Part shown: positions 18,140 through 27,351 of the stretch, one piece after another
How positions within the stretch are numbered: the first letter of the stretch is position 1
Layout of the letters: each line of letters opens with the position of its first letter
From: Aporhodopirellula aestuarii
GTDB lineage: Bacteria > Planctomycetota > Planctomycetia > Pirellulales > Pirellulaceae
NCBI RefSeq assembly: GCF_023701485.1
Contig: NZ_JAMQBK010000017.1
Location: forward strand, 42,203-106,202
Length of the DNA: 64,000 bases
Reading direction: 5' to 3'
Notes under the pieces: generated by a model
The model's database searches: none
What the model was told of the DNA's origin: nothing
Seen by the model: the letters and a program-made list of their open reading frames with translations, nothing else
Made by a program: the position numbers and the translations under genes

Positions 18140-20389
18140 ATGATCACTCCTGACGATCGGGCGACGCCACCGATTGGTCCGGCTGCCCAGCAAAGGCTCG
18201 CCGGTGAAGGGGCCGCTACGTTGGAACGTTTGGTCCGTGACCGCGTGAAGATGGAGCGGACGACTGTTCTTCGCACCTTTCATCTAACTCTTGAGAGCCA
18301 CGAGGGAACGCTCCCTGATCAGTGGTGGCAGATTTTCACTGACGCCGCGTCTGGGTTGCAGCTGCGACCCGCTGTGCTGGATTGTTCAGTGGATCAGGTG
18401 GTCCGTCTGATTTCCGACGGCGCCGACGTGGTTGCGTTCTCACGCGGAAAGTTGGAGCCGTTGTCTGCGGACGTCACCGCGGAGGGGCAGGCATCGTGCG
18501 TCGAATTTCCGCGATGGTTCCTGATTCATCAAAATGCGAAGTCTCGGACCGTTATTTGGGAATCGAATCACGATAAGGAAGAAACCGTCTCCGAACGCGA
18601 ACTCAGGCGGCGTCTCGAACCGTTAGCGGAGGATGAGCGGATCCGCTGCATCGCGTTTGATTGGCGCGAGTTATCGATTTCGGGCGGGGAACATGGCTCA
18701 GCGGCACCGATGAAGCCGCTCACTCGGTTGGTGCATTTGGTCCGTCCGGAATGGACTGACATTTGGCTGGTGATCGTCTTCGCCTTCGTCGTCGGCTTGT
18801 TCACGTTGGCGACACCGATTGCGGTGGAGGCGTTGGTGAATACGGTTGCCTTCGGGCGGTTTGTGCAACCGATCGTGGTGCTGGCGTTGATCTTATTGTT
18901 CTTTCTAAGCGTTTCCGCCGCGATGCTGGCGTTACAAACGTACATCGTCGAAATCATCCAGCAACGATTGTTTGCGCGTGTAGCCGGGGATCTCGCTCAC
19001 CGGTTGCCGCGAGTTTCGACTGAGGGTGTCGAGGATCAATATTTGCCTGAGTTGACCAATCGTTTCTTCGACGTGGTCACGGTGCAGAAGGCGACCGCGT
19101 CCATCTTGCTTGACGGCATCGCGCTGGTGATGAGTGCCGCGATTGGGATGATCGTGCTCGGCTTTTACCACCCATTCCTATTGGGGTTCGACGCGCTCCT
19201 GGTAGCCTCGATTGTGTTTCTGATCATCGTCCTGGGACGCGGCGCGGTGAAGACCGCGGTGAAAGAATCCAAGAGCAAGTACTACATGGCGGCTTGGTTA
19301 GAGGATGTTTCGCGGTGCCATACGACTTTTCAATCCGCCGCCGGTAAACGTCTTTCGGCAAGTCGTTCGGATCGGTTGGTGTATGACTACCTGGTCAATC
19401 GAAAGCGGCATTTCCGTGTGCTGTTGCGGCAAATCTTGTTTGCCCTTGGGTTGCAAGCGATCGCGAGCACGGCATTGCTGGGTTTGGGCGGATATCTTGT
19501 CATTGCCGGTGAACTCACGCTCGGGCAGTTGGTGGCCGCCGAGTTGATCGTGGCGGTCATCGTCGGTGCGTTCGCAAAGATGGGCAAGCACCTCGAAGGA
19601 TTTTACGACTTACTTGCGTCCGTCGATAAACTGGGCGTGCTCTTTGATCTTCCCATGGCTCGGCAAGGCACCGGGCTGCACATGACATCGGACGAACCGG
19701 TTGCCGTTGAACTCGATAACGTTACTTACCATCGTGCGGGGACCAAGAACATCTTCGCACCGGTGACGGCGCACCTGCCCGCGGGCAGTTCCACGGCCGT
19801 CGTCGGACGTTCGGGGGCGGGTAAATCGACAATGCTCGACCTGATCCACGGCGTACGCAGGCCCACTGCGGGAATCGTTTTAGTCGATTCGTCGCAGCCC
19901 AGCGATTTTCAATCCGATGATTTTTGGAATCGTGTCGAATTGGTTCGTGATGGAGAGGTGTTTTCGGCGAGCGTGGAGGAGAACGTGCACGTGCAGCGTA
20001 CTGACGTTTCCGGTCAAGATGTCGAGGATGCTTTGCAGGCGGTTGGAATTGCCGATACCCTGAATGCGTTGCCCGACGGGATGCAGACGCATCTGGCTAG
20101 CAGCGGAGCACCATTGGCTTCCAACCAGGTTCGCTTGGTGTTGCTCGCACGGGCGATCGCGAGTCGTCCGAATCTGATGTTGATTGATGGTTTGCTCGAT
20201 TCATTGAGCGACGAGGAGGCGGAACGAATCCTCAACCATTTGCTCGCCCCGGAGCGGCCTTGGACGATTATCATCGCGACCGGGCGACAATGGATTGCAA
20301 ATCGATGTGATCATACGATTGAGTTACGTTCTTCGCGGATCGGAAAACAGCTCGATACCTACGCAAGCACAACGGCGGAGAAGGTCTGA
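18140..20389 (+). CDS. ABC transporter permease/ATPase with degenerate nucleotide-binding domain
   Basis: This 749-residue fused half-transporter has an N-terminal soluble domain of about 200 residues with no recognised motif. A six-helix type-I exporter membrane domain spans about residues 210-490. The nucleotide-binding domain spans about 515-740. Walker A is intact (VVGRSGAGKST, near residue 556). The signature motif reads LASNQ instead of LSGGQ (near 660). The residue after the Walker B aspartate is glycine (LMLIDGLLDSL, near 682) where the catalytic glutamate is expected. The switch histidine is replaced in IIIATGRQW (near 713). ATP hydrolysis may be weak or absent unless a partner supplies the sites. 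It overlaps the HlyD gene by one base (TGATG), so the two are translationally coupled. Confidence 0.85.
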   Translation: MITPDDRATPPIGPAAQQRLAGEGAATLERLVRDRVKMERTTVLRTFHLTLESHEGTLPDQWWQIFTDAASGLQLRPAVLDCSVDQVVRLISDGADVVAFSRGKLEPLSADVTAEGQASCVEFPRWFLIHQNAKSRTVIWESNHDKEETVSERELRRRLEPLAEDERIRCIAFDWRELSISGGEHGSAAPMKPLTRLVHLVRPEWTDIWLVIVFAFVVGLFTLATPIAVEALVNTVAFGRFVQPIVVLALILLFFLSVSAAMLALQTYIVEIIQQRLFARVAGDLAHRLPRVSTEGVEDQYLPELTNRFFDVVTVQKATASILLDGIALVMSAAIGMIVLGFYHPFLLGFDALLVASIVFLIIVLGRGAVKTAVKESKSKYYMAAWLEDVSRCHTTFQSAAGKRLSASRSDRLVYDYLVNRKRHFRVLLRQILFALGLQAIASTALLGLGGYLVIAGELTLGQLVAAELIVAVIVGAFAKMGKHLEGFYDLLASVDKLGVLFDLPMARQGTGLHMTSDEPVAVELDNVTYHRAGTKNIFAPVTAHLPAGSSTAVVGRSGAGKSTMLDLIHGVRRPTAGIVLVDSSQPSDFQSDDFWNRVELVRDGEVFSASVEENVHVQRTDVSGQDVEDALQAVGIADTLNALPDGMQTHLASSGAPLASNQVRLVLLARAIASRPNLMLIDGLLDSLSDEEAERILNHLLAPERPWTIIIATGRQWIANRCDHTIELRSSRIGKQLDTYASTTAEKV

Positions 20390-21909
20390 TGAACACCATT
20401 ACAGATTCACAACCGAAGCCCGCTGATTCACCCGAAACCACGACTCGGAAATCGTCTGTTCAAGCAGATCCGAAACGGCGCCGTCGTCGGGCAATGATTT
20501 TGCCGGAAGCGTATGACGAGCGCGCTATGCCGTCGTTGAAACTGACGCGTTCGTCTAAGAAGGCGCGAATGATCGGACGCACGTTGGTGGTTCTGATCGT
20601 GATCGGCTTTATCGTTGTCGCGATTGCGCCGTGGCAACAATCGGTGAAAGGTAGCGGATCGGTGATCGCCTTTTCGCCACGTGATCGAACGCAGACGATT
20701 GAGTCACCGACGAAAGGGCGAATCGTGTCGTTCGGGGAAGGCATCTACGAGAACGCCCACGTCACCGAGGGCGAAGTGATTGTCGAGATTCGAGATCTCG
20801 ATGAGTCGTATTACGGCCGCTTGCAATCGCAGCTCAATGCCGGTCAAGAACAAATCAGGTCGCTCGAGAGCGTCGTCGCGGCGGGACGTCGGAACCTGGT
20901 CAACGCCGAAACCATGGTCGAGACGCTGCAAGCACAACTGCGTTCCTACGAGAGCGTGAAAGAGCAGATCATCGCATCGGCCGACGCGAGTGTTGAAGCG
21001 TCGATAGCCAAGGTTGTTTCACAGGAACAAAAGCTCGCCGAAGTGAAGGCGACACTGACTCAGGCACGCGCCGACTATGAGCGTCAGCGAACGTTGTTCA
21101 ACGAACGGATCGCGTCCGAGTTGAAGTTTCAAACTTCGGAACAAAAATTCCGTGAAGCCGAAGCCAAACTCGCTCAAGCCGAAGCCGACTTGGACGCCGC
21201 TAAGGCAGCTTTGGACGAGAAGCGTCGGGATCGCAATGCAAAGGAACAGAAGGCACAAGCTGATATCGAATACGCCCGCTCGACGCTGAATAAGGCGCAA
21301 AGCGACGTCTCCAAGGCTGAAAGCGACATCGCAAAAGCAACTTCGGAACTGAACAAGTCGCAGAAGGACTTGCTCGATATCGAGACCAAACTCGCTCGAC
21401 AATCCAATCAAACTATCCGTGCCCCGTTTGACGGATATTTGACGCAAATTGTTCCCAATCTAGGAAGTGCGGTACTCAAGGAAGGCGATCCGATTTGTGT
21501 GATCGTTCCCGACACCGCCGATCGTGCGGTGCAAATTTGGTTGGACGGTAACGACGCTCCGTTGGTCAGTCCGGGCCGGCACGTGCGATTGCAGTTCGAA
21601 GGCTGGCCGGCGGTTCAATTCGCGGGTTGGCCTAGCGTCGCAGTCGGCACCTTTGGCGGCGAAGTCGTCTCGGTGGATGCGACCGATAACGGCAAAGGAA
21701 AATTCCGAGTCTTGGTCCGGCCCGAGGATATGAACAGTTGGCCCGAAGACCGTTATCTGCGTCAGGGCGTTCGCGCTAACGCTTGGGTGCTAATCAACCG
21801 CGTGCCGCTGTGGTTCGAAATCTGGCGGAACATGAATGGGTTCCCACCAATGATTGACGATCAAGCGAAAGAGACGACCAAATCAAAACCGCCGAAGGTA
21901 AAGATCTAA
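20389..21909 (+). CDS. HlyD-family membrane fusion protein
   Basis: This 506-residue protein has a basic cytoplasmic N-terminus of about 65 residues, one membrane helix (TLVVLIVIGFIVVAIAP) and then a periplasmic part. A lipoyl-like half (ESPTKGRIVSFGEGIYENAH) is followed by a long coiled coil rich in Ala, Glu, Lys and Gln (about residues 140-345). The second lipoyl half (QTIRAPFDGYLTQIVPNLGS) and a beta-barrel region follow. This is the order of type I secretion and export adaptors that join an inner-membrane ABC protein to TolC. It starts within the stop codon of the ABC gene. The substrate is unknown. Confidence 0.9.
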   Translation: MNTITDSQPKPADSPETTTRKSSVQADPKRRRRRAMILPEAYDERAMPSLKLTRSSKKARMIGRTLVVLIVIGFIVVAIAPWQQSVKGSGSVIAFSPRDRTQTIESPTKGRIVSFGEGIYENAHVTEGEVIVEIRDLDESYYGRLQSQLNAGQEQIRSLESVVAAGRRNLVNAETMVETLQAQLRSYESVKEQIIASADASVEASIAKVVSQEQKLAEVKATLTQARADYERQRTLFNERIASELKFQTSEQKFREAEAKLAQAEADLDAAKAALDEKRRDRNAKEQKAQADIEYARSTLNKAQSDVSKAESDIAKATSELNKSQKDLLDIETKLARQSNQTIRAPFDGYLTQIVPNLGSAVLKEGDPICVIVPDTADRAVQIWLDGNDAPLVSPGRHVRLQFEGWPAVQFAGWPSVAVGTFGGEVVSVDATDNGKGKFRVLVRPEDMNSWPEDRYLRQGVRANAWVLINRVPLWFEIWRNMNGFPPMIDDQAKETTKSKPPKVKI

Positions 21910-21916
21910 ATAGGTT

Positions 21917-21944
21917 GGCAGGAATCATTGAGCAGAATCCTGCC
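21917..21944 (+). terminator. Possible terminator hairpin after the HlyD gene
   Basis: GGCAGGA and TCCTGCC pair over a 14-base loop just after the stop codon, but only a weak T-rich tract follows. Confidence 0.3.
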
Positions 21945-22050
21945 GGCCGTTTGGGCGTCTCATTCTTTGCTATGGCGTGGAAACTGAAGTAACCAAGTTT
22001 CGTTTCGGTTCTTAGTCGTGATGGGACGTTGATTGCTTTAGTGCTACTTT

Positions 22051-22146
22051 TAGTGGAACGGCGCAAGCCGTCCCGGTCCCGCGTTAATGGATGGCTTGCA
22101 CTGTTCCTTTACGCCGTTTAGCAGAAGGACGCGAGTCCTCCGGTTT
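22051..22146. repeat. Dispersed palindromic elements between the HlyD and bioD genes
   Basis: The stretch contains GGAACGGCGCAAGCCGTCC (near 22055), a degenerate inverted partner (ATGGCTTGCACTGTTCC) and a second hairpin AGGAC-GCGA-GTCCT (22115 onward). The 447-bp gap around it shows no gene. Confidence 0.8.
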
Positions 22147-22356
22147 GGGCAACCCAACATTTTTGGTTAGATGATGCGCTAGCCCAGGTTTGACCTCTCA
22201 ACCGTGGTTAATGCCAAACGGCTAATATCCCGCAAGACTTTCTTCGACTTGCTCAACGCTCGGGGCGTCATGCGATTGCGGATTCCATCTGCTCACGACG
22301 AATCATCAACCCGTTGTCAGATGAACAGCGGATACCGCGTGAGGTCGCCGCGCCGG

Positions 22357-23025
22357 TCAAAACGATAAACCTCGCTCTTGGTTCGTAACGACACATCCCG
22401 TCCATCGCTCGATCGATCGGGCGTTGGTGAGTATCGATGCGTCCGAGAGCACGTGCGCATCGTCGTTAATTTGGTTGAGCAGAACGTGGTCAATGGTCAA
22501 TCCTGCTGATGCAGCGGCTCGAACGCAGGCGACGCAGTCGTGGATGACGCCCAAGCGATTCGGAGCGACCAAGACAACTCGCATTTCGGGCAGCCTTTCG
22601 CGAAGTCGAAGGGCGTAATCGATATTCAACATCGACTCCGATAGTGGGCTAAAAAGCCCGCCGGCGCCTTCAACGATCAACAGGTCTGGCGCGTAATCGA
22701 TCCAAGGTTCGATGCCGGCCAGGAGTTGATCTTCATCAACCGTCGTGTTCTGCGTTTTGGCCGCTTCGGGTGGCGCGAGTGCTGCCTCGAATCGTTGGGG
22801 GCACACGGTGTGCAGGGTTAACGGACCGCCGGCGGATTCCCACAGCATTTTGGCATCGGGAGCCACCATCTCGCCGTCATCCCCGATCGCACAACCGCTG
22901 GCCACCGGTTTGTAGACTCCGACGCGGCGGCCCTGTGCAAGACTCGTTTGCGCCAATCGAGACGCACAGTATGTTTTACCGACGTCAGTGCCGGTTCCCG
23001 TAAAAAAATAGACATCCATCGCCAT
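22357..23025 (-). CDS. bioD: Dethiobiotin synthase (BioD)
   Basis: This roughly 222-residue protein opens with VYFFTGTGTDVGKTYCASRL, the P-loop of dethiobiotin synthase. Also present are VYKPVASGC with the conserved lysine, LLIVEGAGGLFSPLS, and VVLVAPNRLGVIHD. The enzyme closes the ureido ring of biotin from 7,8-diaminopelargonate, CO2 and ATP in the cytoplasm. Start ATGs are at 23025 and 23019; the former has GGGAA upstream. No other bio gene is in the window. Its start overlaps the start of the divergent carbon-nitrogen hydrolase. Confidence 0.92.
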   Translation of the reverse strand: MAMDVYFFTGTGTDVGKTYCASRLAQTSLAQGRRVGVYKPVASGCAIGDDGEMVAPDAKMLWESAGGPLTLHTVCPQRFEAALAPPEAAKTQNTTVDEDQLLAGIEPWIDYAPDLLIVEGAGGLFSPLSESMLNIDYALRLRERLPEMRVVLVAPNRLGVIHDCVACVRAAASAGLTIDHVLLNQINDDAHVLSDASILTNARSIERWTGCVVTNQERGLSF

Positions 23026-23932
23026 GAAATTTCCCACTGTCCAATTATCGCTCGTTCAAATGCGCGACGCTGGCTCGAAAACCGCGTCGATCGCCGCCGC
23101 CACTCAATGGATCGAAAAGGCCGCTGCGGAAGGCGGCCAAGTGATTTGTTTGCAAGAACTTTTTGCAACGTGCTATCCCTGTCAGGCGGAAGATCACTGC
23201 ATGTTCGATCTTGCTGAATCGATTCCCGGCCCGACCACGGACGCCATGTCGGCGCTCGCTCGTCGTTTGCAAGTCGTGATCGTGTGCCCGATTTTCGAAA
23301 AACGGGCAGCGGGCGTCTATCACAATACCGTCGCAGTGCTCGATGCCGATGGATCAATCGCCGGCGTGTATCGAAAAATGCACATTCCCGACGACCCGTT
23401 GTACTACGAAAAGTTCTATTTCACACCCGGTGATGTCGCGCAGCCCTCGGCTGCCGTCCCAGCGGATCGACCCAATGGTTTCAACGTCATCAAGACGCGA
23501 TACGCGAAACTCGGCGTTGGGATTTGTTGGGATCAGTGGTACCCGGAAGCGGCTCGTCTCTTTGCCCTCGCCGGAGCGGACATTTTGTTGTACCCGACCG
23601 CAATCGGTTGGATCGACGAAGAAAAAGACGAGTTTGGCGCCGGGCAGCTCGACGCGTGGATGACCAGCATGCGGGCGCACGCGATCGCGAACGGCATCTT
23701 TGTCGGAGCCCCAAACCGGGTGGGAGTGGAAGGGCGTGTGGAGTTCTGGGGAAATTCCTTCATCGCTTCGCCTCGCGGCGAATTGCTCAGTCGTGCGGAC
23801 GATCACACCGACGGGGTGATCACCGCCGAATGCTCACTCGAGGAAATGGACGTTGTCCGCACGCATTGGCCGTTCTTGCGAGATCGCCGCGTCGACGCGT
23901 ACGGGGATCTGACACGACGTTTTATCGATTAA
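23024..23932 (+). CDS. Carbon-nitrogen hydrolase, N-carbamoylputrescine amidase type
   Basis: This 302-residue nitrilase-superfamily enzyme has the full Glu-Lys-Cys triad: ICLQELFATCYP (Glu45), VYRKMHIPDD (Lys118) and GVGICWDQWYPE (Cys168). The PLYYEKFYFTPGD stretch and DQWYPEAAR are typical of N-carbamoylputrescine amidase (AguB), which makes putrescine from the agmatine deiminase product. No agmatine deiminase gene is seen nearby, so the substrate is inferred from sequence resemblance only. No Shine-Dalgarno is evident, and the ATG overlaps bioD's start on the other strand. Confidence 0.88.
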   Translation: MKFPTVQLSLVQMRDAGSKTASIAAATQWIEKAAAEGGQVICLQELFATCYPCQAEDHCMFDLAESIPGPTTDAMSALARRLQVVIVCPIFEKRAAGVYHNTVAVLDADGSIAGVYRKMHIPDDPLYYEKFYFTPGDVAQPSAAVPADRPNGFNVIKTRYAKLGVGICWDQWYPEAARLFALAGADILLYPTAIGWIDEEKDEFGAGQLDAWMTSMRAHAIANGIFVGAPNRVGVEGRVEFWGNSFIASPRGELLSRADDHTDGVITAECSLEEMDVVRTHWPFLRDRRVDAYGDLTRRFID

Positions 23933-23951
23933 GCGTTGGGGGATCGCCTGA

Positions 23952-25487
23952 TCAGACCACTTCCAGTGTGACGTCCATCCCGAGTTCGTTACCGAGCTGA
24001 CGGATGCGTTCGTTTGGACGTTCTCCGCAGAGTCCTGAGATGGATTCAGGGATCGAGAGGATGACGGCACCGGCGTCATCCTTTCGCAGAGTTAGTTTCG
24101 AGATCACCCCGGGCATGGTGGCGGAAAAGAGATACAGGACGCGGAACATTGCCGCCAACACGCGAGCTTTTTTCTGGACCGCCGGTGATGCGAGTGCGGC
24201 GATCGCGGGCGGATTGACTTTGGATCCCAAACCGGTGTAGCGGTAGTAGTTTGCCATTGCGAGGTAGGCGCGGCCCTCGTGAGTGATTCCCACAAATCCC
24301 GCGTTGCCGATGATGCCGATGTATTGCTGCGCCCTGAAGTCGGGGTGCGCCCGCCACGCGATGTCTGCGAGGTAACACGATGCGGTGCGATGACGCCGAT
24401 CGTCTTCGGATTCTTCAATCCCCAACGTCGCGAACGCGGCATCGGTCCATGTTGCCAATTCGAGGCAGTGTTCCGGGTTTCGCGATCGCAGCGTCGAGAG
24501 GTCCTGACACGCTTCCAATAGCGAGTCGCCGGACTGCTCTTCCGGTGATAGCATCGAGTACAGCACACCTTCGCGGAGGCCGACCGATGACATGACCACG
24601 CGGTCAGCCTTCAATGCGCGAAGCGTTTCTCGCATGACGACTGCACCGATCGGCAGCAGATCACGACGGTTCCTCGAAACCGCTTCGATCCCGGTGACCT
24701 TTGACAGATCATCGGTCGCGATCGACTTGCAGAAGTCCATCATTTCGGTGGCCGATAACTCGTAATCATGTACGAGCGGAAGCGGATAGTTCTTGTTGGC
24801 GATATGCAGTTTTGCGAGCGACCGCCATGTTCCGCCGATCGCGTAGAAGTTTCGTTCAATGCCCGGCCAATTGAGTGAAACCTCTTTCAGCTTTGCCCGC
24901 GCAAGTTTCTTCGCAACGCTCAGCGACCCGCCCGACAATTCTGCCAATTTCAAACCACCGAGTGGCAGCGTGATCCCTTCACCGAGTTCTTTTTCGACGG
25001 TGATCAGTTCGAGTGATCCGCCTCCGATATCACCGGCGATACCGGTGGGGCGATGAAATCCACATTGGATACCCATCGCCGAATACCTCGCCTCCATCGG
25101 TCCGGTGAGCACTTCAACTTGGCACCCGGTAATCCGCGTGACGGCTTCGATGAACTCTTCGCCGTTCTCCGCATCACGGACCGCAGCGGTCGCGATCACA
25201 TGGGTTTTTGCAACGTTCAGTTGGTTGGCCAGAGCGCGGAAACGCTTGAGTGCCAAAAACGTTCGTTCGACCCCGCTTTCGTTGAGGCGATTGCTCTTCA
25301 CCATTCCCCGTCCCAACCCGCAGAGAACCTTCTCGTTGAAGAGAACCGAGGGGGCTGGCGTCAGGCCTTCGTAAATTACCTGACGGACCGAGTTGGAGCC
25401 GATATCGATCACGGCAATCGGAACGAGCGTTTGAAGACGTCCTTGGCCGAGTTCCAATGGCGGTGAAGAAGAATCGATCGTTGTCAC
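23952..25487 (-). CDS. Ppx/GppA-family phosphatase (exopolyphosphatase-like)
   Basis: This 511-residue protein starts with GTG and soon has PIAVIDIGSNSVRQVIYEG, the first phosphate-binding loop of the ASKHA fold. It is followed by VIATAAVRDAENGEEF and GIAGDIGGGSLELITVEKEL, then a C-terminal HD-like helical domain. This is the architecture of exopolyphosphatase and guanosine pentaphosphate phosphatase. Which of the two substrates it uses cannot be told. It converges on the carbon-nitrogen hydrolase gene with 19 bp between stops. Confidence 0.85.
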   Translation of the reverse strand: MTTIDSSSPPLELGQGRLQTLVPIAVIDIGSNSVRQVIYEGLTPAPSVLFNEKVLCGLGRGMVKSNRLNESGVERTFLALKRFRALANQLNVAKTHVIATAAVRDAENGEEFIEAVTRITGCQVEVLTGPMEARYSAMGIQCGFHRPTGIAGDIGGGSLELITVEKELGEGITLPLGGLKLAELSGGSLSVAKKLARAKLKEVSLNWPGIERNFYAIGGTWRSLAKLHIANKNYPLPLVHDYELSATEMMDFCKSIATDDLSKVTGIEAVSRNRRDLLPIGAVVMRETLRALKADRVVMSSVGLREGVLYSMLSPEEQSGDSLLEACQDLSTLRSRNPEHCLELATWTDAAFATLGIEESEDDRRHRTASCYLADIAWRAHPDFRAQQYIGIIGNAGFVGITHEGRAYLAMANYYRYTGLGSKVNPPAIAALASPAVQKKARVLAAMFRVLYLFSATMPGVISKLTLRKDDAGAVILSIPESISGLCGERPNERIRQLGNELGMDVTLEVV

Positions 25488-25687
25488 GCTTTCTACAACA
25501 TGAAATGGACGACGGGCCCATCGACAAATCGGCCCGACCGGAGTCGAGCCAAAAGCCTAGTGAATCCGTGGCCAAGTGACAACGGTCGTGATTGCACGGA
25601 ACATCACATCAGGCGTGCGAACGTCACGGCGTGCGAACAACCCGCCCGGAGTGAGATCATCGATCACGCCGCGTAAGAGACGCGACG

Positions 25688-26980
25688 TCAGAACGCGTCG
25701 CGGATCTCCGCGAGACTGACGCCGAGCAAACGTTGCGCGATCGGATCGAGCTGGGATTCAGGGCCTTGGATGTGCCAAGTTCGCTGGACATGCTTCATCG
25801 TTTCTCCGGGCTGCAAAGCGGCCGCGGGCGACGACGACTCGAGTTCGTAAAACGGACCAAGTGGTGGCTCGCCCGGCGCCGGTGAACCGTCGTTGTACGA
25901 ATTCACGACATCGCCCGAGTAAGGATCGTCTTGATGTTCCCACATCGAGTTGACGAAGCCGTTGGGAGCATCCTGAACGTTGTAGGTGAGAATCGTCAGC
26001 ACTTGACCGTCAGCGTCGTAGCTGCCCGCAATGCCCTTGGACCGTGCCGGGCTGATGCCGATCTTTCCACGTCGGGTTCCATCGCCCTTGAAGAACAGGA
26101 CGTCCTCTTCGACCTTCAGGTATTCCGCGGGGACTTTGCCAAAATAGGTGTCGTTCACCTTGGGACCGAGTTCCGCCTCATCGCCAGCTTTAAAAGGGAT
26201 CACCACGGTTGTGTTGGGCGATGGGTTGTACATTCCGAGCATCCAAATGGATAGCAAGCCTTTTTCGGGCGTCCAAGCATCTTCGCCACGATTCGTGATT
26301 CGGTTGTCGGTTTCGTAACCGACGAAACGCAGTTCATCGGCCAAGTCTCCGCCGACCAGCGAAGTCGCTGCATCGCGTCCGAGCATCTTGACGGTACGGT
26401 GAATCCCCACGTCAAACTGAGTGCCACTAAAATTGACGAGTTCGGCCGTGTGTTCGAAGCTTGCCGTGTCTTCGGAGTTTTCGACGACGCGAAACGCTTC
26501 GGTGTCGATGGCAGGCGGCGTCGTCCAGTCTTCGAATTCAAACTTCGACCCTGGTTTGAAGAAGATTGCAAACTGGCCGCCTTCGGGGCCGAGCCAAAAA
26601 CGTTCCTCTCCGCCGAAGATGTAAATGTGCTCTTCGAGTCGTCCCGCGCGTTCTTCGTCTGACAGTAATCCCTTCTCGATCACAGGCCGGTTGATCCATC
26701 CAAAGCTCGGACCGTTTTTCTGATCGAAGGTGCTTGTCATCACGCGTCCCTGATAGGCCGGGGCCACCGCGATTGCGGCATCGCCCTGGCGAAGGATCAA
26801 AAGATCGGTGTGAGATTCCATGAATGCCACATCGTCCGCAAAGGGAACGACCTTGGTGGGAGCATCCGTTTCTTGGGCCGACGATTTTCCGGTGATGGTC
26901 ATAAGCAACAGGAGCGAGATCGCCCACCTTGTGTTAGAAGAAATGGTGCTGTCGTGAAATCTGGGAAGGTTCGTCGTCAT
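25688..26980 (-). CDS. Exported DUF6786-type protein
   Basis: This 430-residue protein starts at the ATG at 26980, with a signal peptide (TRWAISLLLLMTITGKSSAQ). The mature protein is rich in beta strands, with segments such as VAPAYQGRVMTSTF, HIYIFGGEERFWLGPEGGQF and RTVKMLGRDAA. It resembles the DUF6786 group of planctomycete periplasmic proteins, which has a galactose-mutarotase-like look. Function is unknown. A longer frame up to 27157 would bury the signal peptide. A promoter-like sequence with a perfect palindrome lies about 190 bp upstream. Confidence 0.65.
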   Translation of the reverse strand: MTTNLPRFHDSTISSNTRWAISLLLLMTITGKSSAQETDAPTKVVPFADDVAFMESHTDLLILRQGDAAIAVAPAYQGRVMTSTFDQKNGPSFGWINRPVIEKGLLSDEERAGRLEEHIYIFGGEERFWLGPEGGQFAIFFKPGSKFEFEDWTTPPAIDTEAFRVVENSEDTASFEHTAELVNFSGTQFDVGIHRTVKMLGRDAATSLVGGDLADELRFVGYETDNRITNRGEDAWTPEKGLLSIWMLGMYNPSPNTTVVIPFKAGDEAELGPKVNDTYFGKVPAEYLKVEEDVLFFKGDGTRRGKIGISPARSKGIAGSYDADGQVLTILTYNVQDAPNGFVNSMWEHQDDPYSGDVVNSYNDGSPAPGEPPLGPFYELESSSPAAALQPGETMKHVQRTWHIQGPESQLDPIAQRLLGVSLAEIRDAF

Positions 26981-27164
26981 CAGTTTCGTTATCTCGTTGT
27001 GCGTGAAGCTTGGTGGGGCAACATCAGGCGGTGGGGCGTGGACGCTCGTTTCGTCTGCAGCACGCTGGTCGTGACAATTCATGACACTTTTACCGCACGG
27101 TCGCAGGCAAAACACAATCGTGGTAACCGAACGCCGCACTTCCCATCCACGAGCCATCTTTCAG

Positions 27165-27206
27165 ATTGTGATCCTATCACAATAATTTTGGATGCGGGTT
27201 GGGCAA
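27165..27206 (-). promoter_or_regulatory. Candidate promoter with 19-bp palindromic operator upstream of the DUF6786 gene
   Basis: The palindrome ATTGTGAT-CCT-ATCACAAT (27165-27183) is perfect. On the minus strand TTGCCC (27201-27206) and TATTGT (27179-27184) are spaced by 16 bp, so the palindrome covers the -10 box and the likely start of transcription, a repressor position. The half-site TGTGA/TCACA is CRP-like, but its spacing of 5 bp differs from the usual 6. The rest of the 371-bp gap (26981-27351) shows no gene. Confidence 0.5.
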
Positions 27207-27351
27207 TGCGATAATGCGGCATTAAGTTGACGTTTTGCGGCAGGTTGAGCCCCGTAAATGCATTTTTGGCGGGTGAACGACTCAGCCGTTTTGCACGCGT
27301 GCGAATTCCCGCGACGTTGATTGCGGATGACAAAAAACTTGCTTGTCTGTG

